NCBI GenBank assembly: GCA_027922465.2
Contig: BQMF02000016.1
Span: 1,736,001-1,800,000, forward strand
Direction: 5' to 3'
DNA from: Turritopsis dohrnii
Lineage: Eukaryota; Cnidaria; Hydrozoa; Anthoathecata; Oceaniidae
Length of the DNA stretch: 64,000 nucleotides
A program made the translations under genes and the position numbers. The notes under the pieces are model-generated. The model was not told the DNA's origin. It saw only the letters and a program-made list of their open reading frames with translations, and did not search any database. Below are positions 35,810 through 46,719 of the stretch, one piece after another (the first letter of the stretch is position 1; each line of letters opens with the position of its first letter).

Positions 35810-35983
35810 AGCAACATCGAAGTCGAACACAAGTACGCTCGCACCACCCTTTGGTTGGAATACATTGGAGATGACAATGTCTTGCCATGCCCATTTAATT
35901 TGATTCCTACATACGGAGTTGTTAAAAGGCTGTCCAACTTTTTCTACAATGTTTGGAAGAAGAAAAAAGACATTGTTTGGAAG
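35810..35983 (+). CDS. TRPC exon, TRP box and proximal C-terminus
   Basis: VEHKYARTTLWLEYI is the TRP helix (family EWKFARTKLW). PCPFNLIPT matches the PPPFNIIPS segment that follows. 58 codons, phase 0 to 0, donor AAG|gtatac. Confidence 0.93.
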
Positions 35984-37162
35984 GTATACAGTCCACCTTG
36001 TTTCCAATACGAATAAAGGTTACCAGTTCATCAATGCTTAAACTGCATCTAAATAGAGAATGTCAAATTTCCTTTTCTCATTATGGTTTTGGATAATATT
36101 GATCATATCAGTAGGACAAATGTCAAAGGTCGTGTTCTTTCGCCTATGTTTATATAAGCATATTATGCGAAGTTGTTTATTGTCGTACCTTGTTTGAGAT
36201 TCTCAATATCGGTGACGCTCCAGGGGGATTTTGCTAACAACCCGTAAAACATTGTAATGTTAAATAACGTTATTTTTTGTTACAACGCTATTTTAACAAT
36301 TTTAACGTTATTTCTTTTGTTCTTTTTAACGTTATAACGTTATTAAAACAAAATCCATTGAAGCGTCACATAAGTCTTGTTTCTTGTACTATTTATTCTC
36401 AATTTTTCTCAATGGCTACCTCTATACATTCCCTACTGACGTAAATATTACAACAATAAGTAACATAATGGCAACGGAATCTGCCGAATTGTCTATAAGA
36501 ATACACTATGTATGTTTCCTGTTTGTACAAATGTCAATTTACGTCAGGCAGAGGAACAGAAGAAAAGGTTCCGCCTGTCTAATAAGATATCAAGAAACAA
36601 ATAGCGTGTGAAGATGTGATAAGTGGTTAAAAGTGAACGTGTGGAGGAGAGATAAGTGGTTAAAGGTAGAAAAACGTGAAAATAGCCTGACTTTCACTTT
36701 AGGCTCAAATAGACTTAAGAAGATAATAGGTTTTTCCGAACTGATTTGTAATTTTCTCTTCATGTAGTTTTCATACATCTCGATAAAGCTGAAATCATGG
36801 TCTCTATGCTGATATACTATTTTATTGGCAATGACAAAGACTCATTGAAATAAATGATATAATTCTTGGTTCCATTTTTTGAAACATCCTGTATGTAGTT
36901 TAATGGAATAAGTGATGTAATGTGGAAAGAGCGCTCGTTTTTACTTTCTATATAAGGAAGCTAAATATTTTTGATTGCTATTCGATGGATGTTATGTTAC
37001 TCTGGCTATCGTATTGTTTTGGACGCTATCCAATATTATTATATCGAAATGTAATTCGTTTTTCATTGAGTAAACTTTGTTTTGGCGTTGTCTAGCCTTT
37101 CGCTTACAAAGTGTCTTATAGAGATGAATGAAGCATCAGCTTATTTTATATTTTATTTATAG

Positions 37163-37207
37163 GAATCCAAGAAAACAGAAAAAAGAAATATGAAAACTGA
37201 ATATGAG
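37163..37207 (+). CDS. TRPC 45-nt exon in the C-terminal tail
   Basis: Between acceptor TTTTATTTATAG and donor GAG|gtaagg. It encodes ESKKTEKRNMKTEYE. Phase 0 on both sides, so it could be skipped without breaking the frame. The donor is 21 bp before a 27-bp minisatellite. Confidence 0.7.
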
Positions 37208-37226
37208 GTAAGGAGAATCATGTTCC

Positions 37227-37443
37227 TGTTGTAACAGGCACCTTGTTCTCCGAGGTTGTAACAGGCACCTTGTTCTCCGAAGTTGTAACAGGCACCTTGT
37301 TCTCCGAGGTTGTAACAGGCACCTTGTTCTCCAAGGTTGTAACAGGCACCTTGTTCTCCGAGGTTGTAACAGGCACCTTGTTCTCCTGTTGTAACAGGTA
37401 CCTTGTTCTCCTGTTGTAACAGCACCTTGTTCTCCGAGGTTGA
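37227..37443. repeat. 27-bp minisatellite in a TRPC intron
   Basis: About eight units of GTTGTAACAGGCACCTTGTT + CTCCGAG; two units near the right end are shortened to 25 and 24 bp with CTGTTG replacing CGAGGTTG. It creates minus-strand pseudo-peptides (GEQGACYNL repeats) that are not genes. Confidence 0.92.
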
Positions 37444-37539
37444 AGAGTGCAAACTCAAGTGATATTAAGGCCTGTTTTCCATTCAAAGTAAGATTCATTT
37501 CTTTACACTAGATGGGAAGGGCCTTAAGCCTAAAAGGTT

Positions 37540-38060
37540 CAATTAGTATTCAATTGAATTGAATTGAATCATTTATTTAACGTTGGTTTACCGTAGTAAA
37601 AAGAAAAATCAAATAAACTAATTTACACCAAAAAATTTAAAAATTGGGAACATAATTCTGAAAAATGAAAATATTTAATTATGGCATATTTTGCAACTGC
37701 ACCGCTTACTAAGGTTCAGTTTTCTGATTGATGATTTAAATGAACTTACGTTGTTCCCTGAATCTTTTACCCAATCTGGCAGAGAATTCCATAGTAGACT
37801 TCCACGAAATATAAAGCAGGACGTACCAAATTTTGTACATGTAGCAGAATGATGATGAGTGCAATTGACGATTAATTTGTACGAGTTCTTTCTGGACGGC
37901 AAAGTTTCACGAGTGTTAGGGATTTTTTTCACATCTTCAGTTGAGGCTTTTAAAAATCTTGACGTTCTTTTTCAGTCATTTGTGTTTCGATTCAGTTGGC
38001 CGTTTTTTAATAAACCAATCAAATTATTTCTAAGTAAGAACAAACAAACGTTCGAATCAT
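37540..38060 (-). pseudogene. LINE 3' fragment (end of RT ORF plus tail)
   Basis: The minus-strand frame 37932-37675 contains CFIFRGSLLWNSLPDWVKDS and SFKSSIRKLNL, the typical C-terminal end of CR1/Jockey-like ORF2. Upstream (to about 38060) further residues are in other frames. The 3' side ends in TTGAAT/TTCAAT pentamer-like repeats at 37545-37568. It lies in a TRPC intron. Confidence 0.75.
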
Positions 38061-38582
38061 AAAAATTCGCAAGTTACGTAAAGGCCGGTTTTAAGTTCAA
38101 TCGCTGCAGTGGCGGGAAAAGTTGGTGGGAATTGATTTTTCATTCAAATGGACAGAAAACTCACCTTAATGTCGGGAAGAGAAGCTATGTGCTCATTTTT
38201 CAATTTTAGAATGAACGCACAGAGCATAGTGCAATTAACAATTAACTGCATTTCCAAATAAGGCACGTCATATTATGTATTTCAAGAAACAGAGTAAGTC
38301 TTGAATTTGAAATTTTGTGCAACACACTAAATGCAATGTCTTGAGTAGTGACAGGTTTTCTGGGAGCTAAGTACAACTTCAATATGAACATCAACAATGT
38401 GTCTTACGCTGTTTAAACGCCGTTTGCGTTTCCCTTTCAAACATCTCTACAGAGACACATCAACTCCTGGCTCATTAAATTCTGCGTCATTCGAAGTGAC
38501 GTCATCGAAAAAGGCCCGAAAGATAATTAAAAGCTCCTGCTTGCCAAATTTAGATTAGGTGGTGAATACATTATATAAGTTA

Positions 38583-38703
38583 ACCCAGTGGGGAAATTTG
38601 TTGAAAATCACTGCGTAGGAGTGCATTTCTATAGAAACAAAGGCACTATTTCGTTAAGAATGCTCTTCGTCTTTGATGATTTTTTGATGATTTTGACTAC
38701 TGA
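38583..38703 (-). mobile_element. CCCAGT-family MITE, inverted copy
   Basis: Begins ACCCAGTGGGGAAATTTGTT and carries CTGCGTAGGAGTGCATTTCT (reverse of the AATGCACTCCTTCGCAGAGG block). The right end is degraded. Confidence 0.55.
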
Positions 38704-38724
38704 TAAATAAACTATTTCTTTCAG

Positions 38725-38895
38725 AGATTGTGCAAAACCCTTCTGTCACGCTATTTATCGAACATGATGGGTATTCACATAACAGAAGACGATCCTCCTC
38801 CCGATAGTTCTGGTTCCAGAGCCTTCATAGCAAAAATGAAAGCGAAAATCAAGTTATGGACTAACCTACTAAGTTGCCTGAAATCAAAGAATGAG
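38725..38895 (+). CDS. TRPC exon, basic C-terminal tail
   Basis: 57 codons: RLCKTLLSRYLSNMM, then an acidic/Pro patch (EDDPPPDSSGSR) and a basic helix (KMKAKIKLWTNLLSCLK), a possible calmodulin- or lipid-binding stretch by composition only. Acceptor TTTCTTTCAG, donor GAG|gtagtt. Confidence 0.78.
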
Positions 38896-39442
38896 GTAGT
38901 TTAAAGTATTTCATTTCGCTCTGTAAATTTATCAATACACACACAAATTTGTTTATTTTATCAATTAACACAACATGATGCTGTATAAGATGAAGTCTCA
39001 ACCCGAATGAAATGCTAACCATTTGAAAAAAAAGCTTTTCTCTCGTTCCCAGGATGTCTTGCCTTTTTGTTACATGTACGACAGTGAAGACTCCTGGGTA
39101 CGAGGCTAGTCTGGAAGCGTGGGAACATAAACTACCTTATCGGGTATAATTTCGTCGGGGAAAAGTGACAAAATCTTTGCTTCGTGACGAAAAGTTTGAA
39201 AAGGTCAAATTTATAAGAAAGTATAAGTAAAATTTTGCAAAATGAAGAAATTTTCCCCGACAAAAATTATTTCCAATAAGGTATAGCAATAGATAAATCA
39301 GTGTTGACGTTTTTTAACTGCTTTCATGTGCCAGATCTAGTTTTCTTCCTTTAATGCACTGTTGGCCTTTAACCTTTAAAATTGTATGCAAAACTATGCT
39401 TTAGCTAAGTCTTATTTTTTTTACTCGAAAATTTCTTTATAG

Positions 39443-39598
39443 CTTCTAAATCAGCTGCCAAATACACCTACGAAAACCGTGAATGAAGGATACTATGATA
39501 CGGATGACGAAGCGTGCACCGAACTGGATGGTATGAAAGATCACCTAAACACATACGTCAGTTTTCCCGACACGGACGGCGGTGGACAGTTGCAGTAA
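39443..39598 (+). CDS. TRPC terminal exon
   Basis: Acceptor TTCTTTATAG; 51 codons and TAA. Acidic tail with GYYDTDDEACTELDG and the end TDGGGQLQ. I see no clear PDZ-binding C-terminus of the INAD/NHERF kind. Confidence 0.8.
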   Translation, partial: LLNQLPNTPTKTVNEGYYDTDDEACTELDGMKDHLNTYVSFPDTDGGGQLQ

Positions 39599-40287
39599 AA
39601 TTATTTGACGTACGTTGACTCATGATGCAATCGTTTGCGATGATGTAACGAAAGCAAAGCTATGAGATCTGAGATGGATTTTAAATCATAACCCAATAGC
39701 GTTCACTTAAATTATATTCGTATCGTAAACACATCCTCCTTATATCACTAGCTATTACATATTATAAAAAAATCTTTGGTTGCCACGATAGTCCCAAATA
39801 CACCGTTACTATGGCATCCCCTTTCTCACGTTATTGGTCAGTGTCGCAAGGAAGCTAATCTTTTAATTTCCCAATGGCTATCCGGTAGTGTGTGTGGAAC
39901 GTCGCAGTTCTTCCTTCTGTTCATTCCGTTTCACTGATTGGTTCATGGGAAAAATACAGATGATGTGAAAGTTCGGTTTTGTTTAGTGTCAAACTCAAAT
40001 GTATGTCTTCTAATATGGATTTAAAACACATTAATTAACACATGAAGAACATTACTGCCCAAAAGTTTTGTAAGTTGTTATCAGACATATTGATGGTTTG
40101 TTTTGGAGTTGATAGCCCTGTTGAGTATAGCTTTGCTTTTGTTGGCCAAGTTACTAGATAGCTATATATATGCTATACTCAACGAGCTATCTCAGTCGGC
40201 AAATTTTGACGATTTTGCTGGCTGGAATACAGTTTAAATAATATTATAATATTTATTTAACCCATGACTTTATTTAAGTGATAGCCT

Positions 40288-40620
40288 ACCTTAAAGTCAC
40301 GAAAGTCGTGAAAATATTTCGGGAATTTACAAAAAAAAGTCGCCAGCATTACTTGTCGCAAGCAGCCTAAACTTATAAAAGACGCGTACCAAAAGTCGCG
40401 AGACGCCATTTTCAGAAACATTTTTGCGCGCAGAAAATGCATAAATCGAAGCAATCGAGGAATTTTCCTCTAAGAACGACATTCTCAATAAGAACACACC
40501 CACTTTTCACATTCAGTGACTTTTGTCAGTCATTTATGGGCTGAAACAAGACGCTGGAATACAGCTAAAGGAGAGATGGCAATTCTACGCTGGGCAATTC
40601 TTCAGGGTTCACCTTTCCGG
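40288..40620 (+). mobile_element. MITE with ACCTTAAAGTCAC end, copy 2, 3'-truncated
   Basis: Same left terminus and interior as 12998-13310, ending abruptly at TTCACCTTTCCGG where the next element starts. The minus-strand ORF 40257-40454 is a shadow. Confidence 0.65.
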
Positions 40621-41337
40621 TGTCACAGTAAATTTTAACTCCCCTAAATAATGACTCCCCAGTCATAATAAACTAGCTTATAGTGACTCCCCCATCAAAA
40701 TAAATTAGTTAATTATAACTCCCCAGTTAATATAAGCTAGTAAATTATGACTCTCTAGAGTTAACATTTCCTAGGAAATCTTGACGCCCCTGGTTTAAAA
40801 TGACTCCCCTCTTAAATCTTGCTTAAAAACTTTTAAAATTCATATGGCCATTCCTTGGACGTCGAAACTTTAAAAAATTTAAATTTTGTCCACTCATTCC
40901 TTCACCGAATACCTTATTCTCAACTTCAGTTGAGCTAGAGTCTGAGAATGTTTGTGTTTGACTGAACTTTCGTATATTTGAACAACTACAATTGGGCCTT
41001 CGAGTTAGCTGGAAAATACTGAAGTTGAGCCCAGTGTGGTTAGCACGTTCGACTATATCATAAGGTATATGATAACTTATTTTGTCATTAAATTTTCTCA
41101 GCCATTTTCAAACTGTGCAATGAAGTCTTTCAGTTCTAAACCACCCGAGTCCCGAATCAAAACATTCGAAAAGTTAAAGATATGCACTGCAATGACTTCT
41201 TTTGATGGGTGGGGGTCACTAGTTTATTTTGACTCCCTGACATTTTTCAATCCGAAATAATGGGGAGTCATTATTTACTAAGGGAGTCATTATTTACTAG
41301 GAAATTTCTACTCTAGGGGAGTCATTATTTCCTAGCA
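40621..41337. mobile_element. Element with multiple inverted GACTCCCC motifs
   Basis: The left 130 bp hold repeated TGACTCCCC/TAACTCCCC and AATAAACTAGCTTA-like blocks; the right 90 bp hold the inverse (GGGGAGTCATTATTTACTA, three copies). This subterminal-repeat architecture suggests a non-autonomous DNA transposon. The exact ends are uncertain. No gene. Confidence 0.6.
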
Positions 41338-41344
41338 AAGATTT

Positions 41345-41582
41345 AAAAACAAATCTGTTGTACAAAAATGTGAAACATTGAAAGACTTGCAGAAAAGGAT
41401 GTCTAAAAAAAAGTTAGTCCAAAAGTATGGTGTCCCAAAGAACACAATATCAACCTGGGTTAAGAATGGAAAATGGAATGGCACAAAATCTAAGCGAAAA
41501 AAATTTCCTATCCCCTTCTCGATATCTCTAACTTTTCTCGTGGTCCCCTGAGAGTTCGAAATATCGAGAGTCGACTGTATAT
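41345..41582 (+). pseudogene. pogo/Tigger transposase relic (HTH only) plus terminus
   Basis: One frame at 41351-41509 reads VVQKCETLKDLQKRMSKKKL then VQKYGVPKNTISTWVKNGKW, the CENP-B N-terminal helix-turn-helix of pogo-group transposases. It is followed at about 41518-41580 by TCGATATCTCTAACTTTTCT and GAGTTCGAAATATCGAGAGT ending CGACTGTAT, a Tigger-type terminus. The DDE domain between them has been deleted. Confidence 0.72.
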
Positions 41583-41751
41583 GTTTTGTTTAAAGCATTT
41601 TCCCACAATCTTTCGTAAAGCCGAATCTCCACTAGGCGGAAAATTTAGCGGCGGGCGACCTTTTCCACCTCGATATTTTCCACGGCGGAATGACAGTTTA
41701 ATCTCCACTAAACTTTAAAAAGAGCGCTACTTTGAATCAAACATAAACAAC

Positions 41752-42916
41752 ATGAATCAATTATCGAAGATACGCTACTTACTTTTTTTAAGAAGTGCTT
41801 TCATTTATCGAACTATTTGTCTAAAGAAGAGGAAAGCAAGCTCAACAAAAAGACGTTTTTGGGTTCGAAAGATATACCTTGAGCGCAATGCCAAGGGTGA
41901 ATATTACAATATTATATGAGATATGAGGCTTCATGATCATGAAATGTTTTTCAATTATTTTCGCATGTCACCGAGAACATTAGAGAACTTCTTGGATATG
42001 TAGGTCCAAGCATTGCTAAAAGGTTAACAAAAATGCGGGATCCAATTTCAGCTGACCAAAGACTCGCTGACATGTTACGCTATCTCACGACTGGTGATGC
42101 CCATAGTTCGATTGCAGCTAGCTACAGAATGAGTCCAACAACTGTTTGTCGGATTATTCATGAAACTTGTTCTGCTATGTGGAATGTGCTGGGAGAATAT
42201 ATCAAGCCCCCAGGTAGCATTGAGGAATGGAAACAAAAATCTGACGAATTCGAGGCGAGATGGAACTTTCCCAACGCAATAGGTGCTATTGATGGAAAAC
42301 ATGTTGTAATGTTCGCTCCTGTTCGTTCGTCCTCAAGTTACTTTAACTACAAAAAAGTCACAGTATAGTGCTAATGGCCGTTTGTGACGCAAAGTACCGA
42401 TTCACATTAGTTGATATCGGTGATAGTGGAAGATAAAGTGATGGCAGTGTGTATAACAATAACCACTTGGGTTTCGGCATTGAAAATAACTGTCTCAACA
42501 TTCCTAATGATAGCAAACTAAATGGAAGTGAAAAAATACTTCCTTACGTTTTCGTAGCTGATGACGCTTTTGGTCTCAAAAGGCACATGTTGAAACCCTA
42601 TCCATTCACAAATTTATCAACAGATAAGTTGGTTTTTAACTATAGGCTGAGTTGAGCAAGAAGTAAGTAAGTAAGTAAGTAAGATAACTACAGCTATTGC
42701 CTTATAAATTAAGTTGACCAGGAAGATCCTAATGGGTTACAACTAGGAGAATGGAGACGAGATGAAGCTAACATAAACGGACTGTCACCTATTAATGCAA
42801 GAGCCTCAAATAATTACACTGGTGAAGCAAAATTGGTTAGAGATAAGTTCAAAGATTATTTCAATAACGAAGGCGCAGTTGAGTGGCAGTGGGATTATGT
42901 TAATAGGGCAAAGTAG
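41752..42916 (+). pseudogene. Harbinger transposase, inactivated
   Basis: The N-terminal part RRFWVRKIYLERNAKGEYYN has a TGA soon after, then HDHEMFFNYFRMSP, a frameshift, and a clean frame at 42033-42368 with the HTH (SSIAASYRMSPTTVCRIIHE) and first catalytic Asp (NAIGAIDGKHV). A second frameshift near 42355 and a TAA near 42434 follow. The second Asp is in VFVADDAFGLKRHMLKPYP. The segment after NYRLS that should carry the catalytic Glu is replaced by (GTAA)n at 42662-42684. The C-terminus resumes (LGEWRRDEANINGLSPINAR to a TAG near 42916). Confidence 0.88.
42662..42684. repeat. (AAGT)n microsatellite at the transposase deletion point
   Basis: Five to six AAGT units exactly where the transposase loses its Glu-containing segment. 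Confidence 0.85.
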
Positions 42917-43641
42917 CTGTAAAACGTGTACTTAATTCTAATTGTTAAACATAAACTAGTTTTATTTCATGTGCACACTTGTTGATAAACATAAGATATG
43001 GTGGACTTACAGAAACATGAAGAATTAATATATCAGTCAGAAATGCATATTTTGAATTAAAATCAAAGCAAAATCATTTCTCTATATATTCCGTGTTTTT
43101 CAGAGTTGATTAATTATTGTTGACAAATGGAAGAGTATCACTAGAACTAAAAATTTCTTGAACATATTGGTAATTAATTCTTCATATGTCACACTATTCC
43201 TAGTTTCGTTATTGTACCTTTTAAGTACCAAAGGTTTCATGACATAATTTTTGGTATATTGGCAACTGATTTTCAAGTAAAAGTATTGGCAACAGGATCA
43301 TGTTGAAAATAGGTATATATCTTCTGTTTATCCAGAAATATATACATATAAATATCCTATAAATCAATATATTGCTCTCCAAACTCAATGTCATAGAGGA
43401 GCACGTCTATTTTTAGTTTTGCCATTCTCATTTTTCGTTTTGAAAATCCACTTAAAACTGGAATAATGCTGTTGCAATATGACGTAGCTTCATCAACAAC
43501 AACTGGTTGCTTTTCTCATTGACAGTTAATTATTTCATTGTTCATATCTTTTAGATGGCTCAGAAATGGATCACTGTTGTAATCTGACATTGTTGTTTGA
43601 CTCTTTCTTTTGAAAGCACTTCGCCTCTTCAGGGGTGGTGA
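42917..43641. other. Harbinger inter-gene spacer
   Basis: AT-rich spacer between the two convergent element genes; presumably holds both 3' UTRs. Confidence 0.5.
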
Positions 43642-44562
43642 TTATAAAGGAGCATCACTGCAAATAGAACTTGGAGAATGTGCAGAAGAAATAGGTGAAG
43701 GATTTGCTGATGGTAGTGGTGATTGGAAGTCTGTTTGTTGAGTTGCAGACTGTAAGTCTTGAGTTGTAGACTGCAACCCTTGAGTTGGAAATTGCATTGG
43801 CAATGTCACATTACTATCCGTCGGTTTTTTTGCACTCCGTTCATGCAAAAAAGCCATTTGATCGAAGTATTTACATGTTGGCAACGTTGAATGAGGAGCA
43901 CCAGATCTAGTTAGTGCTCGTCTTCTATTAAGGCATCTTTTTAAAATATCCTTGACATTCTTTAATGTTTTTTGGAGAAATATGACTGAAACATAAAAAA
44001 TAATATAAAGTTCAATTTATTCAAACAACTTCGTTGGCTGTAAACAAATTCCTGAATTCAGTAGTTTCATTCTATCTGTATTCTCGTATTAATTACAGAT
44101 AGTTACACTCCATCTTCATAATAAATATGAAAAGTATGATAGGATGACTATCAAGCCAGCTTCAAGCTTTAAACTTGAAGCTTTGCTTTGTGATTTGTGG
44201 ATAAACAATGCATTACCATTTATATATAACCATTTATATGCATTTATTTGTCAAAAATTATGATTAAAAATACAGTACTGACCATCTTGCTGAAATATGT
44301 CTGAAAGCTTCTTCCATGCATTCGCTTTCATGTTTCTATTCTTGTAATTACTATCATTTGTGTCCCAAAGACACCTGTAACCTCGTAACGTTTCGATGAA
44401 AGCTTCTTTATCAAGGCAATCTTCATCAGGCACAATGGGTTCCTCAGAATTTTCTTGTGAATCACTTGCTCCTTCCATTTGGGAAGCCCCAATCAAAGCA
44501 TTTAAATCAAAAAAATTAACAGCATCATCACAACCAAACGTGTTGTCTGGTTCGTAGGCCAT
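43642..44562 (-). CDS. Harbinger-encoded MADF-domain protein, two exons
   Basis: Exon 1 is 44562-44283 and exon 2 is 43985-43642, with donor GATG|gtcagt and acceptor TTTATGTTTCAG, phases matching; 207 residues. The MADF domain spans the junction: FIETLRGYRCLWDTNDSNYK, NAWKKLSDIFQQ, then LKNVKDILKRCLNRR and YFDQMAFL. The C-terminus is a Gln/Ser/Pro-rich tail. In this superfamily the MADF/Myb-like protein binds element ends and helps the transposase enter the nucleus. No stop or frameshift was seen, unlike the transposase. Confidence 0.82.
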
Positions 44563-44989
44563 CTTGTTTTTCTATGAAGAATTGCTTACCTTAGCAAAAA
44601 AAGGCATTTTCCGTGCGAGCGGAAAATGTCGAGAGGCGAATAGTAGAACTTGTTTCTACTATTCGCCTCTCAACTTTTTCCGCCGCGACATCGTTAATTA
44701 TTGCGCAATGTAGACTACTGCGCATGTGGAGCAGCGGAAAAAGTCGCCCGCTGCTACATTTTCCGCATAGTGGAGATTCGGCTTTAGAAAAGGATTCATT
44801 TGAAAAGGATTCATTTACAGCGACAGCCGAACAAGGCGAATCCTGATTATGCAAATGGAATACAAGAAGATATCAGAAAAGGAAATTTGGGACATTTGCT
44901 AATAGAACTGTCCAAACTCGTAGCATTTGTCTAGATTTTGTTGATAGAAGGCATATAAAGCTTTTAAACTTTTTGAACTCTTTCTTGTT

Positions 44990-45080
44990 TGGCCTGTTTT
45001 CTAATAAACGCCACTTTTCGGTGCTTAATAAAGGGTAGCATTTATCAGAAGGCGTCGCTTTATAGAGGAAATACTGTAAT
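44990..45080. repeat. Possible DNA-transposon terminus
   Basis: AATAAACGCCACTTTTCGGTG ... GGCGTCGCTTTATAGAGGAA ... TACTGTAA looks like a pogo/Tigger-type end, outside the Harbinger element. Weak. Confidence 0.3.
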
Positions 45081-45469
45081 CAATATCTTTTTCATAAACA
45101 TTAGCTTACATTGATGTAACGTTTATACCGGCCTATTCGTGCAAGGGCCACCGGGGCAAACACACGACAGAGCACATAACGATACTGAACACCCAAGCAT
45201 ACTATAACCGGGGTATGGCGTAACCATGTATAGAGAGAGATATGATTATTACAAACGGCATTACGCAGCAAAGTTTGAAAAATCTCTTGGTATACTTTTC
45301 GAGCTCCGCACTAGGCATATCCATAAACCGTACATCTCTTACATTTGGGGCTTCCCTTTGGTATGTATTTCAAGTTGAGATGTCCTTGTGTTTAATAGAG
45401 TGTTACTCATGCGTGGTCGTGGATGCATAAACATTACTAAGTTGGTCTTTGTCACAACTACGAGATTTT

Positions 45470-46010
45470 TAGGGATAGGAAAGGTCAATGGTAAATGTAT
45501 CTATTACAGCAGAGGGCAATTTTACTTTATAGACCTCATGTAGGGAAAGGACGTTTGACTTCGCAATTACATCCAAAAATTTCAGGACGTTTACAAAACT
45601 ATAAATAGAGATGTGACGAGCTCTAGGACATGAGAAAATGGTAAGTCTCAATTTCCGAGTTTGTTTGTCGCATAACAGCGACCAATATGAGTGCTGCATT
45701 GCTGACCCCAAACTTGGCAGCAGTAAGTTAGATGAGGCGTGAAAATAACAAATTTGTTTCAGAAATGGAGTTACCACCTAAAGCAAGTTCAATGTTTTCA
45801 TTGATTTTACGATTTGGATGCTGGAACAAAATATACTCTGTTTTGGCGAAAAGTTGTTTGCATTGAGCCATTCCCAAAGATATTGGAGGTCAGAATTGAG
45901 CAGCTTGAAAAGGGATCTCAAGTTGACAAGGGACTCCACGAACGATGGAATAACTCCAAAGATGTTAAAATTCTTAAGAACTGTATATGAAGTTACCGGA
46001 TGTTTCAAAC
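45470..46010 (-). pseudogene. LINE RT fragment, minus strand
   Basis: The frame 46008-45778 contains LLNSDLQYLWEWLNANNFSP, matching the INSDL..L..WL.AN.LSLN block after the RT catalytic motif. The frame 45777-45469 may be its continuation (SLHEVYKVKLPSAVI). Broken by stops. The NIFGVI-SF segment is shared with 30790-31050, minus strand, so both may derive from one family. Confidence 0.5.
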
Positions 46011-46049
46011 GAGCGTTAAGCTTTAATGGTCAATTATCATAATCCAGTT

Positions 46050-46180
46050 ATTACGGTAGCAGCGATAACGAATACCGTATTAAAACACCCTTGGACTCCT
46101 ACTACTCCTCATCCTCCTCCTACTCCAGCCGAAATGGCAATTAGTCTACGATCCGAAGACATCAGTTTCGAGACTCGCGC
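46050..46180. mobile_element. Short MITE with TTACGGTAGCAGCG end, copy 2
   Basis: Same body as 26074-26202, with the CTACTCC trinucleotide-like stretch in the middle expanded. Confidence 0.6.
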
Positions 46181-46719
46181 TTTTTAATAGATTAATTTTG
46201 CTGACTGAAATCAGTATTTTAAAACTGCTAAAAAGAATACGGTTTTTGAACTTTTTAGCAAAATGAAATTATTATTAGAATAAGAATTCGTACAATATAT
46301 ATTTGACTACATTTTTATTATATATTTTTATTTTAATATTTATAATATTTCCATAACAACAAAAATAAAATGGTCTGTGTTTTATAACATCACCTCATGT
46401 TTCGAAAAGACCCGTATGAGTTAGTTAGTTAGATCGAAGTTTCACCTTCGTGTTGTGGGGTTGTTGCATGATAAGAAAGTTTTAGATAAAATAACCCTGT
46501 ATTTTTCAATTGTTATAATTCCATTCTTGCCGTTTCCTTTTCAGGTTCCGATTCTCTATAATACAATCTTGTCACTGATAGGGTCTGCGGCAGCAGTCGA
46601 TGCACTGCTTGGTCGATGTACCACAACTGAAAAAATTAAAAACTATACCACCAATAACACAATTGGTTATAATAACTCTGCCAATACTTTTATTTGAAAA
46701 CAATTACTTCGTTACTGAT

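Larger units (their letters stand above)
26952..39598 (+). other. TRPC-type cation channel gene, 11 coding exons (5' end incomplete)
   Basis: TRPC channels are tetrameric Ca2+-permeable cation channels of the plasma membrane, opened downstream of phospholipase C. The exons, joined, give 778 residues plus a missing N-terminus; the family is usually 750-950. Every junction agrees in phase. Order: ankyrin-like N-terminus, TRP_2 region, pre-S1, S1-S6, TRP box (EHKYART), charged tail and a stop at 39596-39598. Exons: 26952-27106, 28357-28998, 33111-33345, 33814-33935, 34413-34685, 34838-35007, 35290-35485, 35810-35983, 37163-37207, 38725-38895, 39443-39598. No stop or frameshift was found, so it looks functional. 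It is divergent: the LFW pore signature is altered and the ankyrin region is short. The subfamily beyond TRPC-like is not decided. Confidence 0.92.
41616..44786 (+). mobile_element. PIF/Harbinger transposon, 3.2 kb, both ends present
   Basis: Left TAAAGCCGAATCTCCACTAG and right ATAGTGGAGATTCGGCTTTA are inverted repeats; GGCGGAAAAT / ATTTTCCGC extends the match. It contains the two genes typical of the superfamily, a DDE transposase and a MADF/Myb-like protein, transcribed convergently. The TWA target duplication is ambiguous (TAA at left, TTA at right). A near-perfect 19-bp-arm hairpin sits inside the right end (44630-44671). Confidence 0.88.

Noticed and set aside
36240..36360. TTAACGTTAT-rich stretch as a regulatory or origin-like site.
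   Set aside because: Low-complexity AT repeats in an intron without defined ends or flanking duplication.
37153..37498. Minus-strand ORFs with GEQGACYNL and RRTRCLLQP repeats.
   Set aside because: They are translations of the 27-bp minisatellite in an intron; both frames stay open only because the unit lacks stops and is a multiple of three.
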